Source of the DNA: Dactylosporangium sp. AC04546
Lineage (GTDB): Bacteria; Actinomycetota; Actinomycetes; Mycobacteriales; Micromonosporaceae
Direction: 5' to 3'
NCBI RefSeq assembly: GCF_022095675.1
Contig: NZ_JAHYSG010000031.1
Coordinates: 1-64,000 of the forward strand
DNA length: 64,000 bases
Position 1 is the first letter of the stretch, and each line of letters starts with the position of its first letter. Under the pieces are notes generated by a model. The model ran no database searches, was not told where the DNA came from, and was given only the letters and a program-made list of their open reading frames with translations. The translations under genes and the position numbers were made by a program. This document shows, one piece after another, positions 36,048 to 44,655 of this stretch.

Positions 36048-36095
36048 GGCGAGTATTCCTGTGGGGAATAAGTATTCCTGACAGGAATACTCGCC
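36048..36095. repeat. Nested inverted repeat with ATTCC/GGAAT cores
   Basis: GGCGAGTATTCCTGT (36048-36062) pairs perfectly with ACAGGAATACTCGCC (36081-36095), 15 bp with an 18-nt loop. Inside it AGTATTCCTG (36071-36080) also pairs with the right arm, and TATTCC/GGAATA (36054-36070) forms a third, smaller hairpin. At least three mutually exclusive stems are possible. It lies 29 nt after the LigD polymerase stop and may be a terminator or a site for a DNA-binding protein. Confidence 0.8.
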
Positions 36096-36202
36096 AGGAC
36101 GCCACATACCTGTGCCGGCTCAACCCGAGCCTCGGCAACACGCTCACCACAACTCCGGGTCGGCCACGCCTCACGCCCTCTGCCGCGGCGCGCCGAGAAC
36201 GC

Positions 36203-36328
36203 GGAGAACGGCGCGCGGAGAACGGCGCGCGGAGAACGGCGCGCGGAGAACGGCGCGCGGAGAACGGCGCGCGGAGAACGGCGCGCGGAGAACGGCGCGC
36301 GGAGAACGGCGCGCGGAGAACGGCGCGC
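36203..36328. repeat. 14-bp tandem repeat, nine perfect copies
   Basis: GGAGAACGGCGCGC is repeated nine times without any change (126 bp), with degenerate partial copies at each end (36189-36202 and 36329-36340). Because 14 is not a multiple of 3, all reading frames cycle, so the open frames across it are artefacts. Perfect identity of the copies indicates recent expansion or active homogenisation, as in variable-number tandem repeats. It fills most of the gap between two convergent genes. Confidence 0.95.
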
Positions 36329-36440
36329 GGAGAAGGCGGGTAGAAGGCCGCGCGGCGTGCCCGGCCTGACCGCGTGGGTGCTCGAAGCGGCCGGGGTCGC
36401 CGGGGCCGGGCGTCGGGGTTGGTTGGGCGTCGGCGTCGGG

Positions 36441-38018
36441 TTACTTGTCGCAGGTCAGGTTGGCGCCGGGGACGCGGAGGTCGATCAGGTAGCGGTTGAC
36501 GGCGTCGATGACGCAGCCGGTCTTCGGGTACGCGGTGTGGCCCTCGCCCTTCCAGGTGACCAGCGTGCCGACGCCGAGCATCCTGGCCAGAGCCGGGGCC
36601 TGCTCATACGGGGTCGCGGGGTCGCCCAGGGTGCCGATCACCACGATCGGCGCCGAGCCCGTCGCCGCGGCGGCCGGGTAGGGGTCGCGCTTGCCCGGCC
36701 ACTGGGCGCAGATCAGGTTCAGGGCCAGGGAGCCGCCGAACAGCGGGTACTTCTGGCGCCACTGGCCCTGCAGGGCGCGCGCCTGCTCGACCGTCGGGGT
36801 GTCGTCGCTGTCCGCGCAGCCCACGGCGGCGTTGGCGTCGAACATGTTGGTGTAGTCACCCGACGGGTCGCGCTCCGCGTAGGAGTCGGCCAGGGTGAAC
36901 AGGCGGTCGGACTTGCCGGAGCGGAGGTCCTGCATCGCCTGGGCGAGTTCGCGCCAGCTGGACTCGCTGTACAGCGAAGAGACCACGGCCGTGAACACCC
37001 AGCCGGCCGTCGCCTTGCGGCCGTCCTTGCCGGCGACCGGGGCCGTGCGGGCGTCCGCGATCGCCTTCATGACCACGGCCCGGGCGTCGGGGCCGATGGG
37101 GCAGGACGTGCCGTTGTTGCGGCACCAGGTGGCGAAGTTGGTGAAGGCCAGCTCGAAGCCGGCCGCCTGCTTCTCGGCCGAGTCCTGCGTCGACAGCGTC
37201 GGGTCGACCGCGCCGTCGAGGACCAGGGCGCGGACGTTCTTCGGGAACAGCTGGGCGTAGACGGCGCCGAGGAGGGTGCCGTAGCTATACCCCAGGTAGG
37301 TGAGCTGGGACTCGCCCACGGCGGCGCGCAGCGCGTCCATGTCGCGGGCGGTCTGCTTCGTCGAGTAGTAGCGCAGCGCGTCGCCATACTTGTCGCCGCA
37401 GCTCTGGGCCAGCTTGCGGGCCAGCGTGACGCTCTGCTGGAACTGCGCGTCGGAGACCGGGTCGGGGTCGATGCCGAAGTTGGCGTCGAGGTCGGCGTTG
37501 GAGAAGCACTTCACCGGCGACGACCGGCCGATGCCACGCGGGTCGAAGCCGACGACGTCGAAGCGCCGCAGGACCTCCGCCGGAAGATACACCGAGCGAT
37601 ACACCGCGTAGTCGAAGCCCGACGCTCCGGGGCCGCCCGGGTTGATGAACAGCGAGCCCACCCGGTCGCGCTGGGTCGTGGAGCGGCCGCGGACCAGGGC
37701 GATGTCGAACGTGCCCGAGTCCTTCGGGTGCTCCCAGTCCTGCGGCACCTTGACCGTGGCACAGCTGAACGTCACGTTCTGCGGCGGGCTCGGGAAGATC
37801 GCCTTGTAGGCGTCGGGGCACGGCTTCCAGTCGGCCGGCGCGATCGGCACGCCCGAGCTGGACGCCGACGGCCGGGCCGACGCGCCGGGCAGCGGCCGGC
37901 CGGCGGTCGGCACGGTCCACCGCGTGTCGGGCGAGATGCACCCGCCGAGCAGCGTGGCGACAACAAGGAGGGAAGCGACGCCGACGAGCCGCCGGCGAAG
38001 GAGGCGGTGGTGGCTCAA
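36441..38018 (-). CDS. Secreted alpha/beta hydrolase, S33 tripeptidyl aminopeptidase-like lipoprotein
   Basis: A 525-residue exported peptidase. The lipobox LLGGC places the lipidated Cys at residue 27. The hydrolase fold shows the oxyanion strand FINPGGPGASG, DVVGFDPRGIGRSSPV, the nucleophile Ser245 in YLGYSYGTLLG, and His494 in WKGEGHTAY; the C-terminal TAP-like domain is present with a late Cys pair. It matches Streptomyces tripeptidyl aminopeptidases that trim N-terminal peptides. The TTG start at 38018 overlaps the ligase stop by TTGA; no nearby ATG or GTG gives a full signal peptide. It may be co-transcribed with the repair genes, though its role is unrelated. Confidence 0.87.
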   Translation of the reverse strand: MSHHRLLRRRLVGVASLLVVATLLGGCISPDTRWTVPTAGRPLPGASARPSASSSGVPIAPADWKPCPDAYKAIFPSPPQNVTFSCATVKVPQDWEHPKDSGTFDIALVRGRSTTQRDRVGSLFINPGGPGASGFDYAVYRSVYLPAEVLRRFDVVGFDPRGIGRSSPVKCFSNADLDANFGIDPDPVSDAQFQQSVTLARKLAQSCGDKYGDALRYYSTKQTARDMDALRAAVGESQLTYLGYSYGTLLGAVYAQLFPKNVRALVLDGAVDPTLSTQDSAEKQAAGFELAFTNFATWCRNNGTSCPIGPDARAVVMKAIADARTAPVAGKDGRKATAGWVFTAVVSSLYSESSWRELAQAMQDLRSGKSDRLFTLADSYAERDPSGDYTNMFDANAAVGCADSDDTPTVEQARALQGQWRQKYPLFGGSLALNLICAQWPGKRDPYPAAAATGSAPIVVIGTLGDPATPYEQAPALARMLGVGTLVTWKGEGHTAYPKTGCVIDAVNRYLIDLRVPGANLTCDK

Positions 38019-39130
38019 GGACGCCCTGCCAGCACGGACTCCACGTCGAACCGCACGGGCCGGTCGAGCTGCTCATAGGTGCAGGAGGCCGGGTCGCGGT
38101 CGGGCCGCCAGCGCTTGAACTGCGCCGTGTGCCGGAACCGGTCGCCCTCCATCGCGTCGTAGCCCACCTCGACGACCAGCTCGGGCCGCAGGGGCACGAA
38201 CGACAGGTCCTTCTTGCCGGTCCAGCGGCTCACGCCGCCGGGCAGCCTGGTGCCGCCCTCGGCCGGGACCGACTCGATGCTCTCGGCGGCGCTGCCGGGC
38301 GCCAGGCCCGCCCAGTTCCAAGGGTGGTCGACCACATCCTCACGGTACTGCGCGAGCTCCTGCACCAGCTCGGCCCGCCGCTCCCGCGTGAAGGAGGCGG
38401 CCACCCCGACGTGGTGCAGGCGCCCCTCGTCGTCATAGAGCCCGAGCAGGAGCGACCCGACGATCGGCCCGTCCTTGTGCCAGCGGAAGCCGGCGACGAC
38501 CGTGTCCGCCGTGCGGGAGTGCTTGATCTTGAACATCGTGCGCTTCCCCGGCTCGTAGAGCCCCTCGGCCGGCTTCGCGATCACCCCGTCGAGCCCGGCA
38601 CCCTCGAAGCGCTCGAACCAGTCGCGGGCCGTCTCGACGTCGGTCGTCACCGGGGTGACGTGCATCGGCGGCTGCACGGTGGCCAACGCCTCGGCCAGGC
38701 GGGCCCGGCGCTCGGCATAGCCCTTGCCGGCGAGCGCCTCGTCGCCGAGCGCCAGCAGGTCGAACGCCACGAACGAGGCCGGCGTGGTCTCGGCGAGCAT
38801 CCTCACCCGGCTCGCGGCCGGGTGGATCCGCTGGCCGAGCAGCTCGAAGTCGAGCCGCGGCTCGCCCGTGTCGCGGCGGATGACGATGATCTCGCCGTCG
38901 ACCACGCAGCGCTCGGGCAGCTGGGCGCGGACCTGCTCGACCACCTCGGGGAAGTAGCGGGTCAGCGTCTTGCCGCCGCGGCTGGCCAGCTCGACCTCGT
39001 CGCCGTCGCGGAACACGATGCAGCGGAATCCGTCCCACTTCGGCTCGTAGCTCATGCCGGGCGCGGTTGGCAGGCTCGGAATGCTCTTGGCGAGCATCGG
39101 CTCGACCGGCGGGTTGACGGGCAGCTCCAC
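38015..39130 (-). CDS. ATP-dependent DNA ligase (LigC/LigD ligase-domain type)
   Basis: A 371-residue ligase. The adenylation motif I is YEPKWDGFRCIVFRDG, with Lys as the AMP acceptor. Further nucleotidyltransferase motifs are ELASRGGKTLTRYFPEV, VVDGEIIV, VAFDLLALGDEAL, GVIAKPAEGLYEPGKR and KIKHSRTADTVV. The OB-fold domain follows. It lacks the polymerase and nuclease domains of full LigD and is therefore a stand-alone repair ligase. GTG 39130 is the start; it lies 33 nt after the glycosylase stop on the same strand. Confidence 0.94.
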   Translation of the reverse strand: MELPVNPPVEPMLAKSIPSLPTAPGMSYEPKWDGFRCIVFRDGDEVELASRGGKTLTRYFPEVVEQVRAQLPERCVVDGEIIVIRRDTGEPRLDFELLGQRIHPAASRVRMLAETTPASFVAFDLLALGDEALAGKGYAERRARLAEALATVQPPMHVTPVTTDVETARDWFERFEGAGLDGVIAKPAEGLYEPGKRTMFKIKHSRTADTVVAGFRWHKDGPIVGSLLLGLYDDEGRLHHVGVAASFTRERRAELVQELAQYREDVVDHPWNWAGLAPGSAAESIESVPAEGGTRLPGGVSRWTGKKDLSFVPLRPELVVEVGYDAMEGDRFRHTAQFKRWRPDRDPASCTYEQLDRPVRFDVESVLAGRP

Positions 39131-39163
39131 GGGGACCAGTCAACCACAGAGGTACGACAACTT

Positions 39164-40069
39164 TCAGAATCGCGCGAAGGAGCGCAGCGGCATGCGCGGG
39201 CCGAACTTGGGCGCCGTGATGCCCGCCGCCGCGAGCAGGCCGCAGACCCGCCCGCGGTGCCCGGCGTAGGGGGCCAGCAGCTCCAGCATGTGCTCGTCGG
39301 TGCCGCGGGGCGCTCCGGTCAGTGCGAACGCCACGATGTTCTTGATGTGGTAGTCGCCCACCGAGACGGCGTCGGGGTCGCCGAACGCCGCCCGTGTCAC
39401 CTCGGCCGCCGTCCACGGCCCGATGCCGGGAATGCTCATCAGCCGCGCGGTCGCGGTGGCCGCGTCCGGGCAGCGCTCCAGGGCCGCCGCCTGCGCCGCG
39501 GCCCGGCGCAGCGTGTCGGCCCGCTTCTGTTCGACGCCGAACGGGTGGAACACCCAGTACGGCGTGGCGGCGACCGCCTCGGGCGGCGGGGGCAGTCGCA
39601 GCCGCGCCAGCGGCCCCGGAGCGGGCTCGGTGCTGAAGTGGCGCAGCATCCGCACGTACCCGTGATGCGCCTCCTTGCCGGTCACCTTCTGCCCGAGGAT
39701 CGCCGGCACCAGGTGGTGGAAGACCCGGCCGGTGGCGCCGAAGCGCAGCCCGGCGTGCTCACGGGCGAGCCGCGCGACGAGCGGGTGCTGCTTCGCGAGC
39801 TCGGCGAACCCGGTGACGTCGTCACGCAGGCCGGCCACCGCGTCGGCCCGGTCGAGCAGCCAGTCGGCTCCCGGCCCGTAGGCCTCCGCGGTCAGCTCGG
39901 CGGCCGCCGGAACGTACGACAGCCGCAGCGTGCCGGGCCCGTCCGGGGTGCGGGTCGCGAAGAACGCCTCCCGGCCGCCGATCGCGAGCGTCGGGTCGCC
40001 GTGGATCAGCGCCAGGCCGCGCATCGTGCCGGCCAGGTCGTAGCGCTCAGGGGTGGGGAACCGGATCAC
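39164..40069 (-). CDS. AlkA-like DNA-3-methyladenine glycosylase
   Basis: A 301-residue HhH-GPD DNA glycosylase that removes alkylated or otherwise damaged bases. The helix-hairpin-helix is LMSIPGIGPWTAAEVTRAAFG, followed by the catalytic Asp in DAVSVGDYHIKN. The N-terminal 100 residues form the AlkA-type beta domain. There is no Ada-like regulator fusion. GTG 40069 overlaps the upstream NurA-like stop by GTGA, so it is translated as part of the resection operon. Confidence 0.9.
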   Translation of the reverse strand: MIRFPTPERYDLAGTMRGLALIHGDPTLAIGGREAFFATRTPDGPGTLRLSYVPAAAELTAEAYGPGADWLLDRADAVAGLRDDVTGFAELAKQHPLVARLAREHAGLRFGATGRVFHHLVPAILGQKVTGKEAHHGYVRMLRHFSTEPAPGPLARLRLPPPPEAVAATPYWVFHPFGVEQKRADTLRRAAAQAAALERCPDAATATARLMSIPGIGPWTAAEVTRAAFGDPDAVSVGDYHIKNIVAFALTGAPRGTDEHMLELLAPYAGHRGRVCGLLAAAGITAPKFGPRMPLRSFARF

Positions 40070-41001
40070 GCCGCCACCCGGGAAAGCGCGCGGTGCAGCA
40101 GGCGGGCGTCGCCCAGCATGGCCCGCAGCTTACGCTCCAGACCCGCGATCGGGATCAGGTTCTGCGGCGCCCTGGGGTCCTTGTAGGCGGTCGAGGCGAA
40201 GCGCGGGAGCGTCACCGCCGACAGGTGGGCCAGGGCCACCGCGTCGGCCGGGAGCAGGTCGGCCGAGCACTCGGCGCGGACCAGCCCGGCCCACGGCGAG
40301 CCGGCCGGCCCGGGCAGCCGCAGGTACCACGAGAACCGGTGCCAGGAGGTGCCCAGCACGAACACCGGCGACCGCTGGCCCCCGCGCAGCGCGGTGACCA
40401 CAGCCGTCAGCTCGCTCGGGAGGTACTCCTTCTGATGGGTCTTGATATAGCCCAGCGTCCGGGGCAGGTGCGCCCGCTCCTGCAGCGGCCCGTCGACGAT
40501 GAGCAGGTCACCGTCGGTGCGCTCCTCGTTGGAGACGCCCACCTCGAGCGCCCGCATGTGCCGCTGGACGCCCAGGGCCAGGTCCTTCGGCTCGCCGCGG
40601 GCGACCCGCCGGGCCGGGTAGCGGATGCTGCCGGCCACGATCGGCGGCAGCGGGTCGAGCGGCGTGAACAGCCCCCGCTCGATCCGCGTGGTGGCCACCT
40701 GCGCCGCGCCCCGGTCGAGGTCGCAACGCACGACGCCGGCCGCGTACGACGCGGCGACCCCCGGATGCGTGACGCCCTCGTCGTCGGTCAGCCACACCCG
40801 GGCGTCGACCCGCTGGACCCCGTCGACGATGAGCACCGTGCCGGGCGGCCGGACGCCGGGCAGCGGGTCGATCGGGCGCCACGCCGCCGCCGGCAGTTCG
40901 ACGTCGGCCTGGATCTGCGCGCTGCTCTGCGCCTGCGGCCCGTCGGGAGCCTCGAACGCGATGCCGTACGCCGGGTCCCAGGCGTCGACGTGCAGCTTCA
41001 C
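40066..41001 (-). CDS. nurA: NurA-like 5'-3' nuclease
   Basis: A 311-residue protein that I assign to the NurA nuclease family from its motifs and position. Asp60 lies in VLIVDGVQRVDARVW (NurA motif I, hhxDG); Glu159/160 and Asp170 lie in NEERTDGDLLIVDGPLQERAH (motif with DGxL); GYIKTHQKEYLP follows, as is usual; and the C-terminus has TAYKDPRAPQNLIPI. NurA works with the HerA translocase in DNA-end resection. The gene overlaps sbcC by GTGA and the glycosylase by GTGA. Archaeal nurA has the same partners. Many databases will call it hypothetical; activity is inferred. Confidence 0.75.
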   Translation of the reverse strand: MKLHVDAWDPAYGIAFEAPDGPQAQSSAQIQADVELPAAAWRPIDPLPGVRPPGTVLIVDGVQRVDARVWLTDDEGVTHPGVAASYAAGVVRCDLDRGAAQVATTRIERGLFTPLDPLPPIVAGSIRYPARRVARGEPKDLALGVQRHMRALEVGVSNEERTDGDLLIVDGPLQERAHLPRTLGYIKTHQKEYLPSELTAVVTALRGGQRSPVFVLGTSWHRFSWYLRLPGPAGSPWAGLVRAECSADLLPADAVALAHLSAVTLPRFASTAYKDPRAPQNLIPIAGLERKLRAMLGDARLLHRALSRVAA

Positions 41002-43475
41002 AGGCCCACCCGCTCGATGCGCGCGGTCCGGGCGTCGCGCCGGACCTCGAACCGGACCGGGATCCGCTCGGCGAGCGCCCCGACGTGCGTGACGACGCCG
41101 ACCATGCGGTCGCCGCGGGCGGCCAGGTTCTCCAGCGTCGCCGCCACGGTGTCGAGCGTCGACGAGTCGAGGGTGCCGAAGCCCTCGTCGAGGACGATCG
41201 ACTCGAGGCTGGCCGCGGCCGTGGACATCCCGGCGAGCTGGTCGGACAGGGCCAGCGCGAGTGCGAGCGACGCCTGGAACGTCTCGCCGCCCGACAGCGT
41301 GCGCACCGCCCGGCGCAGGCCGGCGTCGTGGTGGTCGACGACGAAGAACTCGCCCTTCTCGTGGACCAGGTCGTACTGGCCGTTCGAGAGCTCCCGCAGC
41401 GTGCGGGACGCGCCGTCGACGAGCGTGTCGAGCGCCTCGGCGAGCAGCCAGCGCTCGAAGCGGTCGGCCCGCAGGTGCTGGGCGAGTGCCTTGGCGACCT
41501 GGCTCTCCTTCGCCACCTCGTCGCGCTGCTCGCGGATGCGCTCGGCGTCCTTGCGCTTCTCCTCGATCCGGCGGCGGGCCGCGTCGGCCCGCTCCAGCGC
41601 GACCGCCGCGTCGCGGGCCGGGTCGGCGCCGGGCAGCGGCAGGCCGGCGTCGCTGAACAGGGTGCGTAACTCGTCGCGGACCTCGGTGACCCGCCGCTCG
41701 GCGGCCCGCAGGTCGTCGACCGCGGCCTGCCGCCCGGCCCGCCGCCGGCCCGCCTCGCCGGTCGCCCAGGCCGCCAGCGTGCCCCACGCGTCGGCGAGGT
41801 CGTCGCGGTTGGCCGGCGGCGGCGCGAACGCGGCGAGGCCGTCGCGGGCGGTGTCGAACGCGCGCCACGCCGAGCGCAGCTTCTCCTCGGCCCGGTCGGC
41901 GGTCGCGGCCGCCTTGCGGTGCGCGTCGCGGGCCCGCCGCACGTCCAGGCCGGCCTTCTCGAGTCCACTCTGGAGGGTCGCGATCGCGTCGAGCTCGCGG
42001 CGTAACGCGTCGGGGGCCGGCGCGCCGTCGAGCGCGGTGTCCAGGGCCGTCAACCGGGCGTCGACCTGCTCCGCGTGCGCCTTGGCCGCGGCGAGCGCCC
42101 GGTCGGCGTCCCGCGCGGCGCGGTCCCGGTCCTCGGCTGTGGAAGCCGCGGCGTCGCTGCGCTTGCGGGCGGCGTCCCCGGCGACGCGTAACGCGGCGAC
42201 GGCCGAGTCGTGCGGCGCCTCGGGCACCGCGTGCACCGGCTGCTCGCACACCGGGCACGCCTCGCCGACCTTCAGGAACGGCCGCAGCGCCATCGCCCGG
42301 TCGACGGCCATCGCCGCCTGGTACGCCTCGCGGGCCGCCTCCAGCGCCGTGAGCGCGTCGGCGGCCTGAGTCCGGGCGAGTTCCAGAGCATCGACCGACG
42401 TCGAGTGTTGCCGTGCCGCCGCAGCGACCGTCGACCGCACGTCCGCGGCCTCACGAGCCAGTTCGGATCGCGAAGCATGCGTGTCGAGCAGCCGCCGCAG
42501 CGCCGTCGCGTCGCCGGCCGCCTGGAGCTCCCCGCGCAGCTTCTCCTCGGCCTCCTCGGCCGCGCGGGCCGCGTCGACCGCCCCGGTGACCGCCTCACGC
42601 GCGGCGGAGGCGGCCGCGGCGAGCGTCGCCGCCTCCGCGGGCATCGCGACCGCGCCGAGCCGCTCGATCTGGGTGTCGAGGTCGGCGAGCGCGTCGGCGG
42701 CCTGCCCGGCGAGCCGGCCCGCGTCGGCGAGCTGCGGCGCGATCCGGTCGACCGCGGTGCCGAGGTCGGTGAGCGCCGCGACCCGGGCGACGGCCGCGGC
42801 CAGGGCGTCGTCGCCGATGTCCGAGAGCGCCCGCAGCTGGTCGTCGAGGATCTTCAACTTCGCTTCAGCGGTGGTACCGAGGGAGGTCGCCCGCTCCCGG
42901 ATCTGCCCGTAGACGTCGAGGCCCAGCAGGTTGACCAGGATCTTCTGCCGCTCGGCCGGCTTGGCGTGCAGGAACGCGGCGAACTCGCCCTGCGGGAGCA
43001 CGACGCACTTGGTGAACTGCTCGTACGGCAGGCCGACGACGGTCTGCACCGCCTCGTCGACCTCGGTCGCGGTACCGGCGAGGACCGTCCCGATGTCGTC
43101 CCCGGTGAGTCCGGTGTCGAACTTGCCCAGGTCGAAGCCGTGGGGGAGGGCCTCGAGGCCGGCGTGCTTGGTGGTGACCGCGCCCTTGGCGTCGCGCCGG
43201 ACCACCCGGGCCAGCACGTACCGCACCCCGGCCGACTCGAACACCAGCCGCACCCGCGCCTCGGCCGCCGACGGGGCGAGCGCGTTGGCGATGGCCCGCC
43301 GGTCGCCCCACCTCGGTACCGTGCCGTACAGGGCGAAGCAGATCGCGTCGAGGACAGTCGACTTGCCGGAGCCGGTCGGGCCGACGAGCGCGAAGAAGTC
43401 GGTGTCGGTGAAGTCGACGGTCGTCGGCTCCCGGAAGACCGTGAAGCCGTCGAGGTCCAGCCGGATGGGCCTCAC
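40998..43475 (-). CDS. sbcC: SbcC/Rad50-type SMC-like ATPase
   Basis: An 825-residue ATPase that partners SbcD (Mre11) to open and process DNA ends. Walker A GPTGSGKSTVLDAI starts near residue 30. Long Ala-rich coiled coils flank a zinc hook CPVC at about residues 405-408. The signature LSGGETFQASLALALALSDQL, Walker B SIVLDEGFGTLD and D-loop are near the C-terminus. It is shorter than E. coli SbcC (1048), reflecting shorter coiled coils, which is common in actinobacteria. Start GTG 43475 overlaps the SbcD stop by GTGA. Confidence 0.96.
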   Translation of the reverse strand: MRPIRLDLDGFTVFREPTTVDFTDTDFFALVGPTGSGKSTVLDAICFALYGTVPRWGDRRAIANALAPSAAEARVRLVFESAGVRYVLARVVRRDAKGAVTTKHAGLEALPHGFDLGKFDTGLTGDDIGTVLAGTATEVDEAVQTVVGLPYEQFTKCVVLPQGEFAAFLHAKPAERQKILVNLLGLDVYGQIRERATSLGTTAEAKLKILDDQLRALSDIGDDALAAAVARVAALTDLGTAVDRIAPQLADAGRLAGQAADALADLDTQIERLGAVAMPAEAATLAAAASAAREAVTGAVDAARAAEEAEEKLRGELQAAGDATALRRLLDTHASRSELAREAADVRSTVAAAARQHSTSVDALELARTQAADALTALEAAREAYQAAMAVDRAMALRPFLKVGEACPVCEQPVHAVPEAPHDSAVAALRVAGDAARKRSDAAASTAEDRDRAARDADRALAAAKAHAEQVDARLTALDTALDGAPAPDALRRELDAIATLQSGLEKAGLDVRRARDAHRKAAATADRAEEKLRSAWRAFDTARDGLAAFAPPPANRDDLADAWGTLAAWATGEAGRRRAGRQAAVDDLRAAERRVTEVRDELRTLFSDAGLPLPGADPARDAAVALERADAARRRIEEKRKDAERIREQRDEVAKESQVAKALAQHLRADRFERWLLAEALDTLVDGASRTLRELSNGQYDLVHEKGEFFVVDHHDAGLRRAVRTLSGGETFQASLALALALSDQLAGMSTAAASLESIVLDEGFGTLDSSTLDTVAATLENLAARGDRMVGVVTHVGALAERIPVRFEVRRDARTARIERVGL

Positions 43476-44617
43476 TGGGACACCACCTCGTCGTGCAGCT
43501 GGTGGAACAGGGCCACGGTCGCCTCGTCGGCGTGCCCGCGCTGGGTCAGGTAGTCGGCGAACAGCTCCCCGGCCGAGCGGCCGGCCCGCGCCGATTCGGC
43601 GTCGCCGGCGGACTTCGGGCCGGGCAGCAGCTTCGGGTCGATGCGCACCTCGAGCGCCTTCGGCAGCAGCTCCTGCACGTCCTCGCGCAGGCCGGCCCGG
43701 GGCTTCTCCTGCACGTACACCCGCAGCCACGCCTCGCCCGTGTCCAGGGTCGCGAGCTGGTCCAGCGTGCCGCGCACCGTCCGCAGCGGGGTCTTGACCG
43801 GCAGCATGACCTCCCGCGCGTTCGCCGCGGTCGTCGCGGTGACGTCGACGACGACCGCGGTGGAGAGGTTCTCCTCCTCACCGAAGTCGATCGGGAGGGG
43901 GCTTCCGCTGTACCGGATGGGGCACGGGCCGTTGACGGACTGGGCGCGGTGCAGGTGGCCGAGCGCGACGTAGTGCGCCGACGTCGGGAACACGCTGGCC
44001 GGCACGGCGTAGCCCATGATGGTGTGCGCCTCGCGCTCGCCGCCGCCCATCGTGGCGCCGATGACGGTCAGGTGCGCGGTGACGAGGTTGACCGTGTCGG
44101 CGCCGAAGCCCTTGGTCAGCGCGCTGAGCAGGCCCCCGATGTGCTGCGGGTACGACTGGGCGTTCTCGGCGGCGGTGAGGTCGAACATCTCGGCGGCGCG
44201 GACCGCGTACCGCTGCGAGACGAACGGCAGCGCGACCAGCCGCCACTCCTCGCCGGCCGCGGTGCGGCCCGTGATCAGGTGATCCTCGGGCTTGCCGACC
44301 GCGCCCCGGATGGTGATGCCGGCCGCGTCGGCCCAGGGCCGCAGCGCGTCGAGGGCCGGGCCGTTGTCGTGGTTGCCGCCGATGACGACCACCTCGGCGC
44401 TCTTTCGCAGCGCCGAGAGGCCCCGCGTGACGATGCGTGTCGAGTCCGCCGTGGGTGTGGCCCCGTCGTACAGGTCGCCGGCGACGATCACCAGGTCGGG
44501 CTGCTCGGCCTTGGCGACCTCGACGAGCGCGTTGATCGCCGCGATGTGGTCGGCGGCCCTCGACTGTCCCTTGAGGACCTTGCCGACGTGCCAGTCCGAG
44601 GTGTGCAGGATCCGCAC
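43472..44617 (-). CDS. sbcD: SbcD/Mre11-type exonuclease
   Basis: A 381-residue metallophosphoesterase nuclease. All five metal motifs are visible: TSDWHVGK, VAGDLYDG, IGGNHDNGPAL, VTAHLTVI and ALGHLHRAQ. The C-terminal capping region follows. The GTG start at 44617 is preceded by AGAGGAGA at 4 nt. The gene is 38 nt after the HerA-like stop and overlaps sbcC. The complex cleaves hairpins and protein-blocked ends and starts resection. Confidence 0.96.
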   Translation of the reverse strand: MRILHTSDWHVGKVLKGQSRAADHIAAINALVEVAKAEQPDLVIVAGDLYDGATPTADSTRIVTRGLSALRKSAEVVVIGGNHDNGPALDALRPWADAAGITIRGAVGKPEDHLITGRTAAGEEWRLVALPFVSQRYAVRAAEMFDLTAAENAQSYPQHIGGLLSALTKGFGADTVNLVTAHLTVIGATMGGGEREAHTIMGYAVPASVFPTSAHYVALGHLHRAQSVNGPCPIRYSGSPLPIDFGEEENLSTAVVVDVTATTAANAREVMLPVKTPLRTVRGTLDQLATLDTGEAWLRVYVQEKPRAGLREDVQELLPKALEVRIDPKLLPGPKSAGDAESARAGRSAGELFADYLTQRGHADEATVALFHQLHDEVVSQ

Positions 44618-44655
44618 CCGGTCTCCTCTCGTCTTCCGGTCGTCTTCCGTTCGGG

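Noticed and set aside
36038..36369. Small repeat proteins encoded by the 14-bp array
   Set aside because: A 14-bp unit cycles through all three frames, giving the same artificial 14-residue repeat in each; no ribosome site or conserved start is visible.
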